Notes: generated by a model not told the origin, from the sequence alone. A stretch of 64,000 nt of DNA from Fimbriimonas ginsengisoli Gsoil 348 (GCA_945881865.1 CAMCVK010000003.1:62001-126000); one strand, 5' to 3'; positions 33,952 to 43,535 are shown, counted from the stretch's first letter. Program-made: numbers and translations.

Positions 33952-34989
33952 CTACGAGGGGCTCGGCTCGCTTCCACGCTTCTTCCGGCGAATCTCAAGT
34001 CCCTTCGTTTCTTCTTCAAGCTCGGCCACGCCGTCTGGCCGAGCTTCCAGTTCCCTCACTTTCTCGGACCGGCGACGCGCTTCGAACAACTCGTATTGCT
34101 CGTGGGCGTGTTCTTCTGAAACTCGGGCCGAAATCCGGCCTGCGTCCTGCAAAACCGAGAACCCGTTAAGTTGCAATATTTGATCTAGTTTTCCGAGCCA
34201 ATCGGCCATTCGAATCTCCAGCTTGCGCTTCGCTTGAAGCTCGGCGAACTCCAGGAACTGAGCCACTAACCGATTTAGGGTGTCGATTTCCTCATGCAAA
34301 AGGTAGTTCTTGGCCGTCGTCACATCCTTCTTGCGAACGACCTCGCCGCTCCATGTTTGCGCCCCCATGTTCGGCTTGGCGGCATCCGCGCGAGTACGGA
34401 CGATCTCGGCGGCGGTCATCCCGGTCACCGCGAAATGAAGCTTGTTTTGGGTGATCGCAAAGAACCGCGTTTCCGGCTCAAGCTTCGGATCGTAATCCAC
34501 GCTCAAAGCGCAAATATCGCGAACCCGTTTGTACAGAAGCTTCTCGGAGCTCCGTATGTCGCGGATGCGCTCCAGCAGCTCGTCAAAGTAATCCGCAACC
34601 GTGGCTTGATCTTTCAAGCGTTGGTCGTCCAGGGTAAAACCCTTCACCAAGAATTCGCGCAACCGCTGTGTTGCCCAGATTCGGAACTGGGTGCCAACGT
34701 GCGACTTCACCCTGTATCCGACCGAAATGATGACGTCCAGGTTGTAGTAGTTCGTCCGATATTGCTTTCCATCGGCGGCAGTTGTCAAGTATTCCTTGAC
34801 AACTGAATCGGGTTCCAACTCGCCTTCGGCAAACACGTTCTTGATGTGCAGCGAAATGTTCTGCTTTGTGGTCTGGAAGAGCGCGACCATCTGCGATTGG
34901 GTGAGCCAAACCGTCTCGTCCTCCAATCGAACCAGGAGCCTCGGCCCCTTGTCGCCCTCGTTGTAAAGTATGAAATTGGCTTCACTCAC
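33952..34989 (-). CDS. RhuM-family virulence-like protein
   Basis: A 345-residue RhuM protein. Family blocks are VWLTQSQMVALFQTTKQNIS, HIKNVFAEGEL, YNLDVIISVGYRVKSHVGTQ followed by FRIWATQRLREFLVKGF, and later EKLLYKRVRDICALS. The C-terminus is charged and helical. GTG 34989 is preferred because GGAG lies 8 nt before it; an ATG at 35007 adds only six residues. RhuM was named in a Salmonella pathogenicity island and occurs widely in mobile or defence-rich regions, with no proven biochemical role. A 14-bp palindrome overlaps its promoter, suggesting autoregulation. No clear partner gene is adjacent. Confidence 0.85.
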   Translation of the reverse strand: MSEANFILYNEGDKGPRLLVRLEDETVWLTQSQMVALFQTTKQNISLHIKNVFAEGELEPDSVVKEYLTTAADGKQYRTNYYNLDVIISVGYRVKSHVGTQFRIWATQRLREFLVKGFTLDDQRLKDQATVADYFDELLERIRDIRSSEKLLYKRVRDICALSVDYDPKLEPETRFFAITQNKLHFAVTGMTAAEIVRTRADAAKPNMGAQTWSGEVVRKKDVTTAKNYLLHEEIDTLNRLVAQFLEFAELQAKRKLEIRMADWLGKLDQILQLNGFSVLQDAGRISARVSEEHAHEQYELFEARRRSEKVRELEARPDGVAELEEETKGLEIRRKKRGSEPSPS

Positions 34990-35008
34990 AAGTAACGCTC
35001 CGAACATG

Positions 35009-35022
35009 TAGACATATGTCTA
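35009..35022. promoter_or_regulatory. 14-bp palindrome upstream of the RhuM gene
   Basis: TAGACATATGTCTA is a perfect palindrome 20 nt before the preferred GTG start. It sits in an AT-rich stretch, so it may be an operator for RhuM or another factor. Confidence 0.45.
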
Positions 35023-35139
35023 TTTTACTCCCCATTTTTTTCACCGTTCTAAGTCGCCTGGACTTCAGCATTCTGTTGGTTCCTCCAGAGACTCGGCAGC
35101 AATCCCGCCGGATTGTTCGCGAGAGGTAAAGTCCCTGCC

Positions 35140-35631
35140 ATGAACGTTCAAGCGGCGTTGAAGGGTCAGTACCGGGCTGGGCTTGCCATGTTGCGGCAGT
35201 GCATCGAGGTCTGCCCGGAGGACGTGTGGTCCGCCGGGATCCACCCGCGCACGTTTTGGCGCATCGCCTACCACGCCCTGTTCTACACGCACTTCTACAT
35301 GATGCCGAGCCACCAGGCGATGACCCCGTGGGATCGCCACCATCGCCACGCGGTGGTGCTGTGGGAGGACGACGAATCGGGCGTGCCGCCGGTCGAAACC
35401 ACGTATTCCCAGGCGGACCTGCTGGCTTACGCGGACTTCGTTGCGGCCAACGTCGACGCCTGGGTGGACGCGCTGGACCTGGATTCCGTCGAATCGGGCT
35501 TCCCGTGGTATCCGATTCCGAAGCTGGACCACCAGCTGGTGAACGTTCGGCACCTCGGCACCCACGTTGGCCAACTGCAAGAGATCCTGATGGGCCACGG
35601 CATCGACACCGACTGGGCCGGAATTCGCTAA
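35140..35631 (+). CDS. DinB-like protein
   Basis: A 163-residue helical-bundle protein with the DinB_2-like pattern: IHPRTFWRIAYHALFYTHFY near residues 34-53 and a final NVRHLGTHVGQLQEIL, giving His residues positioned for a metal site. Start ATG 35140 is chosen because the family match begins there, though the frame opens at 35113. Cytosolic, unknown substrate. It is the second DinB-like gene in 4 kb but is not closely similar to the one at 31633. Confidence 0.75.
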   Translation: MNVQAALKGQYRAGLAMLRQCIEVCPEDVWSAGIHPRTFWRIAYHALFYTHFYMMPSHQAMTPWDRHHRHAVVLWEDDESGVPPVETTYSQADLLAYADFVAANVDAWVDALDLDSVESGFPWYPIPKLDHQLVNVRHLGTHVGQLQEILMGHGIDTDWAGIR

Positions 35632-35632
35632 C

Positions 35633-35654
35633 TTGGGAGCGGCGCCGCACCCAA
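35633..35654 (+). terminator. Hairpin after the DinB-like gene
   Basis: TTGGGAGCGGC and GCCGCACCCAA form a 22-nt palindrome with one mismatched pair (A-A), placed 1 nt past the stop codon. It lacks a T-tract, so terminator function is only likely. Confidence 0.45.
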
Positions 35655-35695
35655 AATGAAGGCGTTGCTGATATAGTGCGAGCAAGCTGGGGACA

Positions 35696-37321
35696 ATGCT
35701 ACTTACACTTTTGCTCGCAAGCCAGGCTACGCAACTGGAACCGATTGACTTTCGCTCCGCTAGTCTCACGAGCGTTTGCGAGAGGTTGGCGCGAACCAGC
35801 GCTAAACCCTTGCGGGTAGAGGCTGCCCTAGCGGACCGCAAACTCAGTATGCAGTGCGGTCCCCTGCCGACGGAAACGGTTCGGGAGCATATCGCCGATT
35901 ACCTCGGCGGTGAATGGCTTGACACAAAGAACTCCCTCACTCTGCAGCTGACCAAAGATACAAAGAGAAAAGAGGCTGAAAGACGCGCGGAGCGGCGGTC
36001 GGCGATTCGCCTGATGTTGAGCGAAACGCTTCGCTTGTTGGATTGGGCGGCGACTCAAGACGAAAAAACTATCCGGCTGGTGCAATCTGGAGACCGCAAG
36101 TACACCGGACCTAAGCTAACAAGCCCTGCCGCCGAGGAACGCAATAAGCTTCTGGGAGAACGCCTCGCGTTTCGAGTGGCCTCGCAAGCTTGTACGCGGC
36201 TGAACGCGTCGCTCGACGAGCTTCTTGCCGGACGCCTGCTCACCTTTCGGGACGTGCCGCCAACCAGGGAGACCGGGCCGACCGACGCGCCGACCGCTTT
36301 TTCCCTCGTTCGCTTCAGCGCCGGCGCGAGAGAGTTGCGATTTGTCTGCGCCGAGAGTAATACATCGAATGTCGATGACATCATTCCTCTCGCCGCGATT
36401 CTTACGCTGCCGGCCCCGAAGGATGGTGCCGATGCGCTTGAGTCGGTAGCCAGCGACCCGTCGGCTCTGAGTGTCTACCGTCCGAAAACCGACTTACCGG
36501 AGAAAACGGCGGTGCCGTTCGGCGGTCAAGCCATGAGCCTTGCCGAACATGCGTCGCGCATTTTCAAGGCCTACGAAGTTCCCGTCATCGCGGATGGGTA
36601 CCGCGTCGCCGTGAGCAGCACCCAGTTTCCGGCGAACGTGCCGCTTTCGGAATACCTGGCCCGCCTGCGCCAGACATCGAAATCGTATCCTTTCGCCCCG
36701 ATTCTGGGCTGGAAGATGCACAAAGGGTTTCTCCAGATCCGCCACGACGACGAACTGGCCTTGCAGGAAACCGAAATCCCGGAGCACCTTTTGGAGCCCA
36801 TGGAGGCCGAGGCCTCAAAAAACGGTGCCCCTTCCCTTCAATCCTACATTCGCATTGCAACGACGATCAACGACCGCCAACGCGAATTCTTTGAAGCGAG
36901 AAGAAATTGCCTTGTTGCGTTTCCAACGGTGCCGCTGCGCCAGCACATCGCCCACCTCCGGTTTCTCGCCCGGCTCAGCCCAACGCAAGGCAAGTTGGCC
37001 CAGGGCGACGGTTTGATCTACACCAGTTTGACGCTGCCGCAAAAGCAGTCTTTTCAGGATGTGCTGGCGACTTCGATCACGTGCGGGATTGTCACAAAGC
37101 CGTTTTTGGATTTGCTTTTGGATGGCAGCTCTAACTTCGATGACTACCTGTTTTCCTATAGCACCTCGTTCCAGGACGCTTTTGGATGGAACCCGGAGCT
37201 CGTCGTTCCGGAGTCGAAAGAACTCACTCCTTCGCCGGGCACTTTCGTGAAATTCTCGTTCCTGTCGCCCACCGAACAGCCGTTAATCACCGCGTTCACG
37301 ATTCGCCCGCTCGGCAAGTGA
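35696..37321 (+). CDS. Hypothetical exported protein
   Basis: A 541-residue protein with a weak N-terminal leader MLLTLLLASQATQLEPIDF. The first part (SASLTSVCERLARTSAKPLR, then LADRKLSMQC) resembles the small beta-alpha STN/secretin-N type repeat. A second similar block may occur near residues 280-330 (MSLAEHASRIFKAYEVPVIA followed by VPLSEYLARLRQTSKSYPF). The rest matches nothing known to me. A possible -10 GATATAGT lies about 25 nt before the ATG. No operon partner: the next gene is convergent. Function unknown. Confidence 0.6.
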   Translation: MLLTLLLASQATQLEPIDFRSASLTSVCERLARTSAKPLRVEAALADRKLSMQCGPLPTETVREHIADYLGGEWLDTKNSLTLQLTKDTKRKEAERRAERRSAIRLMLSETLRLLDWAATQDEKTIRLVQSGDRKYTGPKLTSPAAEERNKLLGERLAFRVASQACTRLNASLDELLAGRLLTFRDVPPTRETGPTDAPTAFSLVRFSAGARELRFVCAESNTSNVDDIIPLAAILTLPAPKDGADALESVASDPSALSVYRPKTDLPEKTAVPFGGQAMSLAEHASRIFKAYEVPVIADGYRVAVSSTQFPANVPLSEYLARLRQTSKSYPFAPILGWKMHKGFLQIRHDDELALQETEIPEHLLEPMEAEASKNGAPSLQSYIRIATTINDRQREFFEARRNCLVAFPTVPLRQHIAHLRFLARLSPTQGKLAQGDGLIYTSLTLPQKQSFQDVLATSITCGIVTKPFLDLLLDGSSNFDDYLFSYSTSFQDAFGWNPELVVPESKELTPSPGTFVKFSFLSPTEQPLITAFTIRPLGK

Positions 37322-37425
37322 GCCGTGGGAGACGTCCATCTGCCGTTGGGGTGGACTCGGAGGAAGTTGGGATTCGATGGCCGACACCGCCGACCATCGA
37401 AGCAGTTTCGTTGATCAGGCTATCG

Positions 37426-39126
37426 TTAGACCTTTCGGCATTCCATCACGCAGATCAACGTTCTATTCGGCAATAGCAGGCCGTCGTTTGCCGGCCATGA
37501 TTTTGTCATCACCCGCTGGTCTACGTTTCCGCCAATCGTCGTAATTGCGTTGTCCGAAACGGCAACGACAATGTCTGTATGCGAGGGGAAGAAACCATCC
37601 GGGACAGAGTCGAATTGAACGGGATGGTCACTTCGCCAAGCCGCGATCAGGTCGCCGGGCTTTGGCCGGTGCGAGTCTACTTTTCGCCCATAGTAAGTCT
37701 TGTTCGGCTTGTTGTGGAGCGTATTCTGGATCGCCCAACGGATATAGCGATGGTGGGCTTCGCTGTACGGAAATTCGGTGTCCGGCATACCCGCCTCTCG
37801 CATGCAATAGCAGATGAACGCAGCTGACCAGAAGACATCGCGATCACAACCATCGGTATCAGTTCTCCTCAGACCAGTCGCCCAGTACTCGGCTACAGCC
37901 TTTGAACCTCTCCGATCGCTACTGCACTCGTGCAAGGCGTTCTCCTGCCACTCCTTTCGCTCTCTCACGGCGATGGCAATCAGTCGTCTGGGAAAGTCAG
38001 GAGCAACAGCAGCAGCGACAATTGCCGGCGGCAGAACCACATCCGCTACAGGATCGGCAACTTCATCGACGTCTTCGCGCGTCAGCACCGCTTGTCCATC
38101 TGCTGGCTCGAGAGCCTTTGGCGCCCTTACGCTAGCGTTCCTGAGCTCTCCGACACGCTCGCCACCCGCAAGTCGGTCATCAAAAATGTCGTCCGAGTTG
38201 CCAGTCGGCGAGGTAATCATGAGTCGGCCTGGCTCGGAAGTGCCGTCAAAGTCTAGTCCCAGTTTCAGAAAGCCACGAATCAAGTCGGAGGCGTCAACAA
38301 AGCCGACACCGCCGATATTGCGGGCGTCAAAGTCTCGAAGATCATTCGAAGCAGGATCAAGAGAACCAGGTGTCCGCCGGGCAATTGTGATCTCGAATTT
38401 GGGGACGTTCTTGACTCCCACCAACTCCGCGCCCGATAGATGGGGAATCAGGTTACGCACACCAATCCAAGAGTTTCCTTTCTCCAAGAAGGCTGGCACG
38501 TCGCTCTGGTCACCGTCAATTAGAACGGACAACTGTTCCAAGGTGGGTGCCGAAAGTTCCACTGCACCGCGTTCTGCTAGCCGCTTCAAGATTACTGCCG
38601 CGCCAATTTGCTGGCTGACAGTATTTACGCTGTAAACACCATCTCCGATGAACTTCCCTCTGGTGTAATGGTTCGATCCGCTCCACAGGTAAGGGCTATG
38701 GATTGGTTCGGCGACTCTGCGGTAACCGAAACCATTGAATTTCTCAAAAACGAACAACGTCGCTTCGATGCTCCACTCGGTGAGACCCGATAGACCGTCA
38801 AATTGCAGCGCGTCGATAGCACTAGACTCCCAAGTGAACGGCGGATTTCCTGCGGGCCGACCGGACGGCACATGAACTGTCTTGGCGGTTAACGGGTCGC
38901 CGTTGTGCAAGTGACGGTCGAAGCGGAGGGAAGCTTCGAGCAAGTGAATGCAAGCGATCACATGCCAGGGAACACCGGTACGCTGCGAAACGGACGTGTA
39001 AGCACCTTTGTTCGCAATGATTTTGTCGATATGTCGATCCACTTCTGGCAGTTTTCCAGGTGAAATCACAATCGAAGAGAAGAGGGTCTGATACTCGGCG
39101 CGGAGGCCTTCAAGTGTAAATGCCAT
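37426..39126 (-). CDS. Lysozyme-like domain plus DUF2272 protein
   Basis: A 566-residue protein without a signal peptide. The N-terminal 200 residues look like a lysozyme/muramidase-like fold: VSQRTGVPWHVIACIHLLEA (Glu as candidate acid), FDRHLHNGDPLT, FGYRRVAEPIHSPYLWSG and GVYSVNTVSQQIGAAVIL. The C-terminal part (about 395-560) is DUF2272-like: RDVFWSAAFICYCMREAGM, YSEAHHRYIRWAIQN, PKPGDLIAAWR. Proteins of this layout occur in phage, secretion-system and Gram-negative lysis contexts, but no other phage genes are near. Start ATG 39126 has GGAAAT upstream. A type VI-like effector or cell-wall hydrolase role is conceivable, unproven. Confidence 0.65.
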   Translation of the reverse strand: MAFTLEGLRAEYQTLFSSIVISPGKLPEVDRHIDKIIANKGAYTSVSQRTGVPWHVIACIHLLEASLRFDRHLHNGDPLTAKTVHVPSGRPAGNPPFTWESSAIDALQFDGLSGLTEWSIEATLFVFEKFNGFGYRRVAEPIHSPYLWSGSNHYTRGKFIGDGVYSVNTVSQQIGAAVILKRLAERGAVELSAPTLEQLSVLIDGDQSDVPAFLEKGNSWIGVRNLIPHLSGAELVGVKNVPKFEITIARRTPGSLDPASNDLRDFDARNIGGVGFVDASDLIRGFLKLGLDFDGTSEPGRLMITSPTGNSDDIFDDRLAGGERVGELRNASVRAPKALEPADGQAVLTREDVDEVADPVADVVLPPAIVAAAVAPDFPRRLIAIAVRERKEWQENALHECSSDRRGSKAVAEYWATGLRRTDTDGCDRDVFWSAAFICYCMREAGMPDTEFPYSEAHHRYIRWAIQNTLHNKPNKTYYGRKVDSHRPKPGDLIAAWRSDHPVQFDSVPDGFFPSHTDIVVAVSDNAITTIGGNVDQRVMTKSWPANDGLLLPNRTLICVMECRKV

Positions 39127-39295
39127 GGTTTTATTTCCGACAAGCAATTTCTATCACTGTTCGCCAATTACGTCAAGTTACAGATCAGCTATCCTTAGAT
39201 AACTTAACGGAGTCTTAACATAGAGTCTGCGCTGCTACCTTTAACATAATAACCAAAGACGCGTCTTGATACCTTGGCTAGGAATGGAGCGCCCG

Positions 39296-40393
39296 TTAAC
39301 GTTCCAGTTTTGCCATAGACGTGGCGGCGGCGCGGGTTTTGCCTGCGTACAGCAAGGCTGCAATCCGGTCGAGTTCCGCCCTATTGGCGCGCTTCTTGCG
39401 CAGCTGATAAAGCCGAAGCGGCAGACGGAGGTCGCTCGGCGTGAATGCCACTTTCGCCTGGCGCTGCGTTTCCTCCAAATCGCGGTACCCAAACTCCGAA
39501 GAAGGCTCAATCTGGGTGCCTTCGCCCCAGTCGTTCCAGGTGGCGACCTGAACCGCCGCCGCCCCGGACCGGAGCCCCCGCGCCAGCGTCTCGCGATAGG
39601 TTTTTCCATTGCCATCCGGAATCACCGGGAAGCTTTTCTGCGCGCCGGCTTGCTCGTATACGTCCTCGAACCGGGGGTAAGCCGAGGCCACCCGAACCGG
39701 CCAATCGCGGGAACTCCGCTCAAAACGGTCGATTTGCGAAAGGCCCAGGCTGGGAATCGGCCAGTCGTACGCACCTTCCGCCGACCCCCGCCGGTCGTGC
39801 AGCGTCAAGAACGTCACCGGCTTCCGGAAGGTCTTCAGCGCCGCCGACCACTGCTCATCCGATAGATACTGCGGTCCAAAAACGAAGACGGCCGGCTTGC
39901 CAGCCAGCCGCAAGTACTGCCGGTCCGAGATCCAATTCTCATCCAGCCAGCGCAGCGCGGCGGCCACCTGCCCCGGCCCGGCCTCGGCGGTCAGCTTGCC
40001 GTTCGTCACCTGGTGCTTCACGGACTGGTCCTCGTAAACGACCCCAAACGACAGCCCGGCGCGCTTCGCGGCGGCAAACAACCGGATCGTATTCCGGTGG
40101 ATCATCGCGTAATCCCAAAAGTCGGCCGGGCCGTACCAGTCGGCGAGCACGCCGTCGAATCCGGCCAATTTCATCTGCAACACCTGGCACTCCACCACGT
40201 CCGGATCGCCCGAATCGTACAGCCCGATCAGCGGGCGGAACTTCGAAGCGATCTCGGCAGGCGGCTTAAAGTGCCGCATCGTCCAGTGGTAGCCGTATTC
40301 CTTGCTAAGTGGCGGGGCCTCAAACCACGGCATCACGTGCGCCAGCAACTTCGGGCGCGTGACCGCGAAGACCAGAAGCGCCGAGATCACCAC
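39296..40393 (-). CDS. GH71/GH99-like glycoside hydrolase
   Basis: A 365-residue protein. The N-terminus from GTG 40393 is hydrophobic (MVISALLVFAV) and leads into AHVMPWFEAPPLSKEYGYHW. FDGVLADWYG and the late motif VATWNDWGEGTQIEPS are characteristic of endo-mannosidase-like GH99 and related GH71/WbsX enzymes, which use a neighbouring-group mechanism. It follows the GH130 gene by 9 nt and ends the GT4-GH130-GH99-like operon. A mannose-containing glycan is therefore the likely substrate. The hydrophobic start may be a signal peptide or anchor. Confidence 0.75.
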   Translation of the reverse strand: MVISALLVFAVTRPKLLAHVMPWFEAPPLSKEYGYHWTMRHFKPPAEIASKFRPLIGLYDSGDPDVVECQVLQMKLAGFDGVLADWYGPADFWDYAMIHRNTIRLFAAAKRAGLSFGVVYEDQSVKHQVTNGKLTAEAGPGQVAAALRWLDENWISDRQYLRLAGKPAVFVFGPQYLSDEQWSAALKTFRKPVTFLTLHDRRGSAEGAYDWPIPSLGLSQIDRFERSSRDWPVRVASAYPRFEDVYEQAGAQKSFPVIPDGNGKTYRETLARGLRSGAAAVQVATWNDWGEGTQIEPSSEFGYRDLEETQRQAKVAFTPSDLRLPLRLYQLRKKRANRAELDRIAALLYAGKTRAAATSMAKLER

Positions 40394-40402
40394 GCCCCAA
40401 TC

Positions 40403-41407
40403 TTAGCCCGGATTCGAAAGCTGGATCCGCTCGGCCAACTGACCCGCGACCCCGGTGAATTCGGTGCCGTCGCGATCCAGCCAGTCCAGCATCTTCGAAA
40501 TGCTACCGACGGCGAGACAGATGCTCGTGTCGGCAGCTCCGTAATACATGTGCAACGTGTCGCCGTCCGGCAAGATCGTGTAGCCGCCGGGGAAGACCGC
40601 TCCGCCAACGTCGCCCTGAACCTCGTACCGTTCTTCCGGTCCAAAAATCCAGGACTGACCGCGGGTAAGGCAGTTCTCCGGATGCTCCTTATCAAACAGG
40701 GCCAGACCCAGTCGGTAAATCGAGCCCGAAGCATGGCGACGCACGCCGTGATAAATCACCAGCCAGCCGCGAGGCGTGTCGATGGGAGGGGGCGAAAGGC
40801 CAATCTTGTTGGCGTCCCACCAAGCACCCCGTCGCGCCGGAAGCAAAACGATGTGGCCGCCCCAGTTTCGAAGGTCGGGCGAGAACGAGAGCCACATGTG
40901 CGACCCCATCTCCGTCGTCGGCCGGTGGATAAGCGCGTACTCCCCGTGAAACCGGCTCGGGAACAGGGCCGCGTCCTTGTCGTCGGGCTGCATGACCAGG
41001 CCAAGCCGCTCAAACTTGTGAAAGTCCTTCGTGGAGGCAATGGCCACGCCCGGACCAGACTTACCAAATGCGGTGTAGGTGATGAAGTATTCGCCGACCT
41101 CGGGAACAAACGTAATGCGCGGATCCTCGATTCCCCACATTTCCTCGGGATGGTTGGTCGGGTCGGGGGCAAAGGTCGGCTCGGTATCAATCACCCAGCC
41201 GTCGATCCCGTTTTTGCTTCGGGCGGCGCAAAGGTGCGAGATACCACGTCGGTCCTCAACGCGGCAAAGTAGCAATGTCGTGCCATCTTCAAGAATCGTG
41301 GAGCCAGGGTTGAAAACCGTATGGGCCGGGTACGGCCACATGTCGGCGGTTAAGATCGGATTGTTTGGGTGCCGCTCAAGCAGCACCTCGTATTGGTTTG
41401 ATTTCAT
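40403..41407 (-). CDS. GH130 beta-mannoside phosphorylase/hydrolase-like
   Basis: A 334-residue five-bladed propeller protein of GH130. Typical blocks are LLERHPNNPILTADMWPYPA, then VFNPGSTIL, LCRVEDRRGISHL, the catalytic-Asp segment WGIEDPRITF, and AVFPGGYTILPDGDTLHMYY near the end, a loop shared by all GH130 enzymes. These usually phosphorolyse beta-1,4- or beta-1,2-mannosides. ATG 41407 is chosen because the family match starts there; it overlaps the GT4 gene by 32 nt, so translation is coupled. The frame is open to 41767 but only as a shadow of GT4. Confidence 0.85.
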   Translation of the reverse strand: MKSNQYEVLLERHPNNPILTADMWPYPAHTVFNPGSTILEDGTTLLLCRVEDRRGISHLCAARSKNGIDGWVIDTEPTFAPDPTNHPEEMWGIEDPRITFVPEVGEYFITYTAFGKSGPGVAIASTKDFHKFERLGLVMQPDDKDAALFPSRFHGEYALIHRPTTEMGSHMWLSFSPDLRNWGGHIVLLPARRGAWWDANKIGLSPPPIDTPRGWLVIYHGVRRHASGSIYRLGLALFDKEHPENCLTRGQSWIFGPEERYEVQGDVGGAVFPGGYTILPDGDTLHMYYGAADTSICLAVGSISKMLDWLDRDGTEFTGVAGQLAERIQLSNPG

Positions 41408-43535
41408 GGAGTTCCGCACGAACGGGGGCGACCGCAGGAATTGCGGACGCTTCGCGCAGCTCGGCAAGGGCGCAAAGATAGGAAAGGGTAGATTCGGCGC
41501 CTTGGTTTCGGTTGACACGCTCGGCGTGCAGCCCGTCGTGGCAACCGCCGCTCGATCGATCGACGACCGGTTGGCAAAGCATGTTCTCGCCCAGGAACCA
41601 TCGGAAAGCCCGGCTGGCTTCTTCTTGCCAACGCGACTGACCGCTGATTTGCCCCGCCGTGAGACAGGCTGAGACGCTGCACCAAGCTTCCACGGGTTGC
41701 TGGTCGAAAAAGGCACGCTCGCCGCCGCTCGCGTAGAAGCCATCGCTGCCAATGGGGGCGAAGACACCCTTGGGGCCGGTCTGAACGTCCATCAACCAGG
41801 CGAGGGAACGCATGCCGGCCGCGACCAAGTTCTTATTGCCCAGGGTTCGCCCGGCCATCAGGAGCGACTGCGGGAGTCGTGCATTGGCGTAGGTCAGCTT
41901 GCGCTCGAACCAAGGCCAATCGGCCGTCTCGTGAATCGAAAACTGTTCCCAAAGCTGCGCCGCCATCGTTTCCATCAGCTCGAGGACCGACTCTTCTTGC
42001 GGGTAGCCGCTTAGGTATTCGTCGGCGGCAAGAATGGTGTAGGCCCAGGTTCGAAGGCTGGTCGTGGGATACAGCCCCGGCGCGGCCTGCAAGAATAGCG
42101 AGCGCGCGACGTCCCGCCGGCCCCGGTTTCGGCATCGGTGAACCATGCTGCCCAGGCCCCACAACGAGCGGCCCTGCGAGTCTTCCGAACCGGCTTCTTC
42201 CAACCAGGTGCGGTCGTAGCTCATGAAATTGCGGAACTTACCGTTCGCCGGATTGTAGGCGTCCATCAGAAACGCAAGGTAGCGGCTCTGAAGAAGCGAA
42301 ACATCGGCGGGTAAGTGTCGGCCGGTTTCCTGCATCGCGGTGAAAAGCAATGCGCGCGTATTGTCGTCCACGCAGTACCCCTCAGACCGATTCGGAACAT
42401 TGAACGTGGCGTGCTGAAAAATGCCGGTGTCGTCACTGAGGTCGAAAAGATGGTCCAGCCGAAGGTCGGGCAACCGCTCGCGACCAAGCACCGGTTTTTG
42501 CACCAGCTCGCGAAGCCGCTCCGCGCTCTCGGCTTTTGCCCGCGTAAACGAGTCCAGGTAACGTCGGCCAACCTGCGGCCAGTGCATGTGCTTGCCATAT
42601 TCGGCGGCAAGTCGCCCCATTTCGGCGCGAGCGGCCGTATCGCTCTGGATCGTAATCGCCGCTTCGGCGATCGCCGATGCGTTCCGGAAAGGCACAAGCA
42701 TGCCTCGGCCTTCGGCCAGAAGTTCTTGGGCGTACCAGTACGGCGTTGAAATGACCGCTTTGCCGGCGCCGACGGCGTAGGCAAGCGTGCCCGAGGTGAT
42801 CTGCTTTAGGTTCAGATACGGCGTGATGTAGATGTCCATCGCGCCCAGGTACTGCACTAATTCTTCGATGGTGACAAATCGGTCGACGAACCGAACGTTG
42901 TCGGAGACGCCAAGTTTTTTGGCGAGGTCGGCCAAGCTTTCTCGGTAGCTCTCTCCGGCCGAGGTGCGAACGTGCGGGTGGGTCGCGCCAACGATCACGT
43001 AGCTCGCTCCGGGGTGCGCTCGGACGATTTCTGGCATCGCTTCGATGACGTACTGGACGCCTTTATCCGGCGACAACAGCCCAAAGGTGAGGAGCATCGG
43101 GCCGTCGATGCCGAGTGTCTTGCGGAATTCGCGGCCGGTAGACGGCGTGATTTCAGGGATTCCGTGCGGAATCAGGTCGACCTTGTCGGCGGGTGTCCCG
43201 TGCACTTCTTCCAAAAATCCGACCGCCTTCTTGCTCATCACGATGACGCGTTCTGAGTACTGGAGCAGCTCGTCCATCACGGCTCTCTGGCCCGGCGTTG
43301 GATCGCGCAAAACAGTGTGGAGGGTGGTCACGATCGGCATCTTCGCCTCGCGCACCAGGCTCATAAGGTAGGCGCCGTCGTCGCCGCCGAAAATTCCGTA
43401 CTCGTGCTGAACGGAAAGGACGTCGTAGCCGTAGCGATTGATAAAGTCGGCGGCGGGTCTATAAGCCGCGTGGTCGGCCGCGTCGATTTCATAACGTACC
43501 TTTTCGGGATAGACGTCATCCGGTCGATCACTCAT
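41376..43535 (-). CDS. GT4 glycosyltransferase with C-terminal helical domain
   Basis: At least 719 residues. A GT-B glycosyltransferase of family 4 spans about residues 1-345 (VLSVQHEYGIFGGDDGAYLM, LLTFGLLSPDKGVQYVIEAM, the E-x7-E-type region PYLNLKQITSGTLAYAVGAG). A second domain of about 360 residues follows, opening RSEGYCVDDNTRALLFTAMQ. It resembles (alpha/alpha) toroid glycan-processing enzymes. The given start ATG 43535 removes the conserved family N-terminus; that stretch is encoded in frame upstream (see 43536-43658) without ATG, GTG or TTG. It heads an operon with GH130 and a GH99-like enzyme, so synthesis and turnover of a mannose-type glycan are inferred. Confidence 0.8.
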   Translation of the reverse strand: MSDRPDDVYPEKVRYEIDAADHAAYRPAADFINRYGYDVLSVQHEYGIFGGDDGAYLMSLVREAKMPIVTTLHTVLRDPTPGQRAVMDELLQYSERVIVMSKKAVGFLEEVHGTPADKVDLIPHGIPEITPSTGREFRKTLGIDGPMLLTFGLLSPDKGVQYVIEAMPEIVRAHPGASYVIVGATHPHVRTSAGESYRESLADLAKKLGVSDNVRFVDRFVTIEELVQYLGAMDIYITPYLNLKQITSGTLAYAVGAGKAVISTPYWYAQELLAEGRGMLVPFRNASAIAEAAITIQSDTAARAEMGRLAAEYGKHMHWPQVGRRYLDSFTRAKAESAERLRELVQKPVLGRERLPDLRLDHLFDLSDDTGIFQHATFNVPNRSEGYCVDDNTRALLFTAMQETGRHLPADVSLLQSRYLAFLMDAYNPANGKFRNFMSYDRTWLEEAGSEDSQGRSLWGLGSMVHRCRNRGRRDVARSLFLQAAPGLYPTTSLRTWAYTILAADEYLSGYPQEESVLELMETMAAQLWEQFSIHETADWPWFERKLTYANARLPQSLLMAGRTLGNKNLVAAGMRSLAWLMDVQTGPKGVFAPIGSDGFYASGGERAFFDQQPVEAWCSVSACLTAGQISGQSRWQEEASRAFRWFLGENMLCQPVVDRSSGGCHDGLHAERVNRNQGAESTLSYLCALAELREASAIPAVAPVRAELHEIKPIRGAA

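Noticed and set aside
37426-39126. Prophage remnant
   Set aside because: Only a lysozyme-like gene is present; no integrase, capsid, tail or terminase genes nearby.
40013-41272. 419-codon plus-strand frame
   Set aside because: Opposite GH130 and the GH99-like gene, both with conserved catalytic blocks.
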